Of a stretch of DNA of 64,000 bases, positions 62,715 through 64,000 are shown one piece after another; within the stretch, counting starts at the first letter, position 1; every line of letters starts with the position of its first letter. The translations under genes were made by a program, and so were the position numbers. Source of the DNA: Bacteroidia bacterium (GTDB lineage: Bacteria; Bacteroidota; Bacteroidia; Flavobacteriales; Flavobacteriaceae). The stretch spans positions 62,001 to 126,000 of the forward strand of contig JAUIBP010000002.1 in assembly GCA_030427735.1 (NCBI GenBank). Direction: 5' to 3'. The notes beneath the pieces were generated by a model. The model saw only the letters and a list, made by a program, of their open reading frames with translations, ran no database searches and was not told the origin of the DNA.

Positions 62715-63047
62715 TTAATTAAGTGCCTCAGACACTAAATAATAAAATGCTGGTCTGTTTTTATTTCTGATTCCAGACATTTTATCTACCACGCTAGTAA
62801 TCGCAGCCATGGCCTTATCTTTATCGGTTACACCTAATTTTTTCTCTACAAAATTACGACGAACAGTTTCTAACTCCGATGGATCTAATCCAGAAACTAA
62901 AACCGCATCTTGGTTATCGACCATAGTTTTTAAACTATTTACATATCCATCTAATTTATCATGGTCTATATTACTTACACCACATTCTGCTAATTGCTTT
63001 TCGGCAGTTGCTTTTAATTGAGCTAATTTTGATTCTAGTTCACTCAT
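62715..63047 (-). CDS. DUF2853 family protein
   Basis: A 110-residue soluble protein, nearly all helical. The stretch DPSELETVRRNFVEKKLG (residues about 55-72) is the hallmark I associate with DUF2853, followed by a helical end (AMAAITSVVDKMSGIRNKNR, then PAFYYLVSEAL). No signal peptide or membrane segment. Members have known structures but no known function. It is monocistronic; the 189 bases upstream, up to the next gene, hold no gene and no clear promoter. Confidence 0.8.
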   Translation of the reverse strand: MSELESKLAQLKATAEKQLAECGVSNIDHDKLDGYVNSLKTMVDNQDAVLVSGLDPSELETVRRNFVEKKLGVTDKDKAMAAITSVVDKMSGIRNKNRPAFYYLVSEALN

Positions 63048-63236
63048 GTTACTTCATTTAAAAATTATTAATTAATTCGATTTGATGTAGTAAGATAAAA
63101 AATAATATCGAACAATTAAGGCTTTAACGGAAATTTAATACAAATACCAAGCCACTTTCTCTAGCTAAAAGCCACTTGTAAAACACATATTATATTGTAA
63201 ATTGCAAACAAATCAGATCTATTTAACTTAGTCGCT

Positions 63237-64000
63237 ATGCGCTTTTTACCCCTTGTTTTTCTTGTATTATTGAACAACACTTTTATGTGTGCCCAACAAG
63301 CCAATTACAAGTTTAATATTTTTGGTAACCGCTCTATCCTTTTAGCAGGAAATGTTACAGGTAGTGTTACAGATTTAGGTTTAGCGTATTACAACCCTGC
63401 CAGACTTACCCAATTAGAAACTACTGGTTTTGCTATTAATGCCAAAGCCTACCAGTTTAGCTCTATTTCGTTAACCAATGTGTTTGGAGAATCTTCGAAA
63501 GTATCTAATAACGATTTTGATGGTGTGCCCAATATGGCAGGTGCTACATTCAATTTATTTGGCACTCGGTTTGCGTATACCTTTTTAACCAAATTAGATA
63601 CCAATACCGACTTAAATTACACGACCAACACCATGAGCAATGCCCTGCAGGATGTTTTTCCTAACCACGAAAAATATTCTGGTGCTTACAATTTAAAATC
63701 GCAAGTTAAGGATGAATGGATGGGTTTAACCTGGGCAGAAAAAATAGGCGAGAAATTTAGTTTTGGAATCACAGCTTTTGGATCGGCTTATAGATACAGC
63801 GAGGGCAGTACCTTAAGCCATACTGTACTAGAAGCAGACAACACCACTGCTTTTTACCAAAAATTGGCAGGTTTTACACAACGATCGTACGGCCTCATTT
63901 TTAAAGTAGGCGCCAACTACAATATTAAAAAAGCCGATATTGGATTGAACATAAGCCTGCCTTATATAGAAATTTATAAAGAAGCCAGCTTTAACTATAA
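63237..64000 (+). CDS. outer-membrane beta-barrel protein, FadL/OMPP1-like, partial
   Basis: The frame opens at an ATG at 63237 and runs without a stop to the right edge (254 codons). A signal peptide (MRFLPLVFLVLLNNTFMCAQ) is followed by a segment like the FadL/OMPP1 hatch (RSILLAGNVTGSVTDLGLAY, then YNPARLT), where small residues and N-P-A are typical. Alternating amphipathic strands follow (e.g. WAEKIGEKFSFGITAFGSAY). Such proteins sit in the outer membrane and transport hydrophobic compounds. The family call is moderate: the motif fits, but the C-terminus is missing. An exported barrel is well supported. Confidence 0.75.
   Translation, partial: MRFLPLVFLVLLNNTFMCAQQANYKFNIFGNRSILLAGNVTGSVTDLGLAYYNPARLTQLETTGFAINAKAYQFSSISLTNVFGESSKVSNNDFDGVPNMAGATFNLFGTRFAYTFLTKLDTNTDLNYTTNTMSNALQDVFPNHEKYSGAYNLKSQVKDEWMGLTWAEKIGEKFSFGITAFGSAYRYSEGSTLSHTVLEADNTTAFYQKLAGFTQRSYGLIFKVGANYNIKKADIGLNISLPYIEIYKEASFNY

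Noticed and set aside
1-64000. CRISPR arrays, insertion sequences, prophage or defence islands
   Set aside because: I looked for regularly spaced repeats, transposase or integrase genes and defence-gene clusters and found none; the gene content is core genome.

Overview
The window is chromosomal DNA of a gliding, aerobic member of the Bacteroidota, most likely a (marine) Flavobacteriaceae. The reasons are: AT-rich sequence; a 2398-residue SprA (type IX secretion/gliding); a secreted protein with a type IX C-terminal sorting domain; a probable RemB gliding protein; an alternative complex III (ActABCDEF) run into cytochrome c oxidase genes; and many upstream sites fitting the Bacteroidota promoter (TTG, about 19-23 nt, TAnnTTTG). 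The genus cannot be fixed from sequence alone. Both window edges cut genes: an ABC permease on the left and an outer-membrane protein on the right.

Layout. 1-2.3 kb: MacB-type ABC exporter (two permeases, one ATPase). 2.4-4.6 kb: a tightly overlapping oxidase-assembly operon (cysteine-free SCO-like protein, SCO1, DUF420/CtaM-like protein, a 73-residue CxxC membrane protein). 4.8-7.7 kb: ctaB, two subunit III genes and subunit IV. 7.7-9.8 kb: RemB-like barrel. 9.9-12.4 kb: two TonB-type proteins, VanZ-like protein, gcvH. 12.5-22.6 kb: sprA, ruvA, maeB. 22.7-26.2 kb (plus strand): a membrane TPR/HTH regulator, a 43-residue protein and a type IX cargo protein. 26.4-29.4 kb: queG, ruvB, nuclease. 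29.4-41.0 kb: actA-B-C-D-E-F-cox2-cox1. 41.2-46.2 kb: SPOR protein, then infB, nusA, rimP on minus. 46.4-49 kb: Usp protein, two small unknowns, a lipoprotein, a helical periplasmic protein, tRNA-Gln. 49.1-54.7 kb: DUF2723 GT-C-like membrane protein, polysaccharide deacetylase, cysteine-free thioredoxin fold, membrane phosphoesterase. 54.9-59.2 kb: GH92 mannosidase, aldehyde dehydrogenase, TetR regulator. 59.4-64 kb: polA, SRPBCC protein, DUF2853 protein, partial outer-membrane protein.

How the genes work together. The dominant theme is the aerobic respiratory chain: ActABCDEF oxidises menaquinol and hands electrons to the aa3-type oxidase (Cox1/Cox2 here; subunits III, III' and IV and heme O synthase in a second operon about 24 kb away), while the SCO/DUF420 operon probably inserts copper and heme. 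SprA, the RemB-like protein and the sorting-domain protein belong to secretion and gliding. The rest is mostly housekeeping in an order typical of the family.

I see no phage, insertion sequence, CRISPR array, defence island or clearly new multi-gene system; this is core genome. The observations most worth a second look are: a two-copy, structured intergenic repeat that both times sits between convergent genes; a terminator-like hairpin in the rimP-nusA-infB leader; two probable small genes of 45 and 43 codons; cysteine-free SCO-like and thioredoxin-like proteins; histidine-rich segments in Cox1 and ActF; a clamp-binding-like motif in the Pol I linker; and a bacterial relative of the TMEM260 O-mannosyltransferase family.
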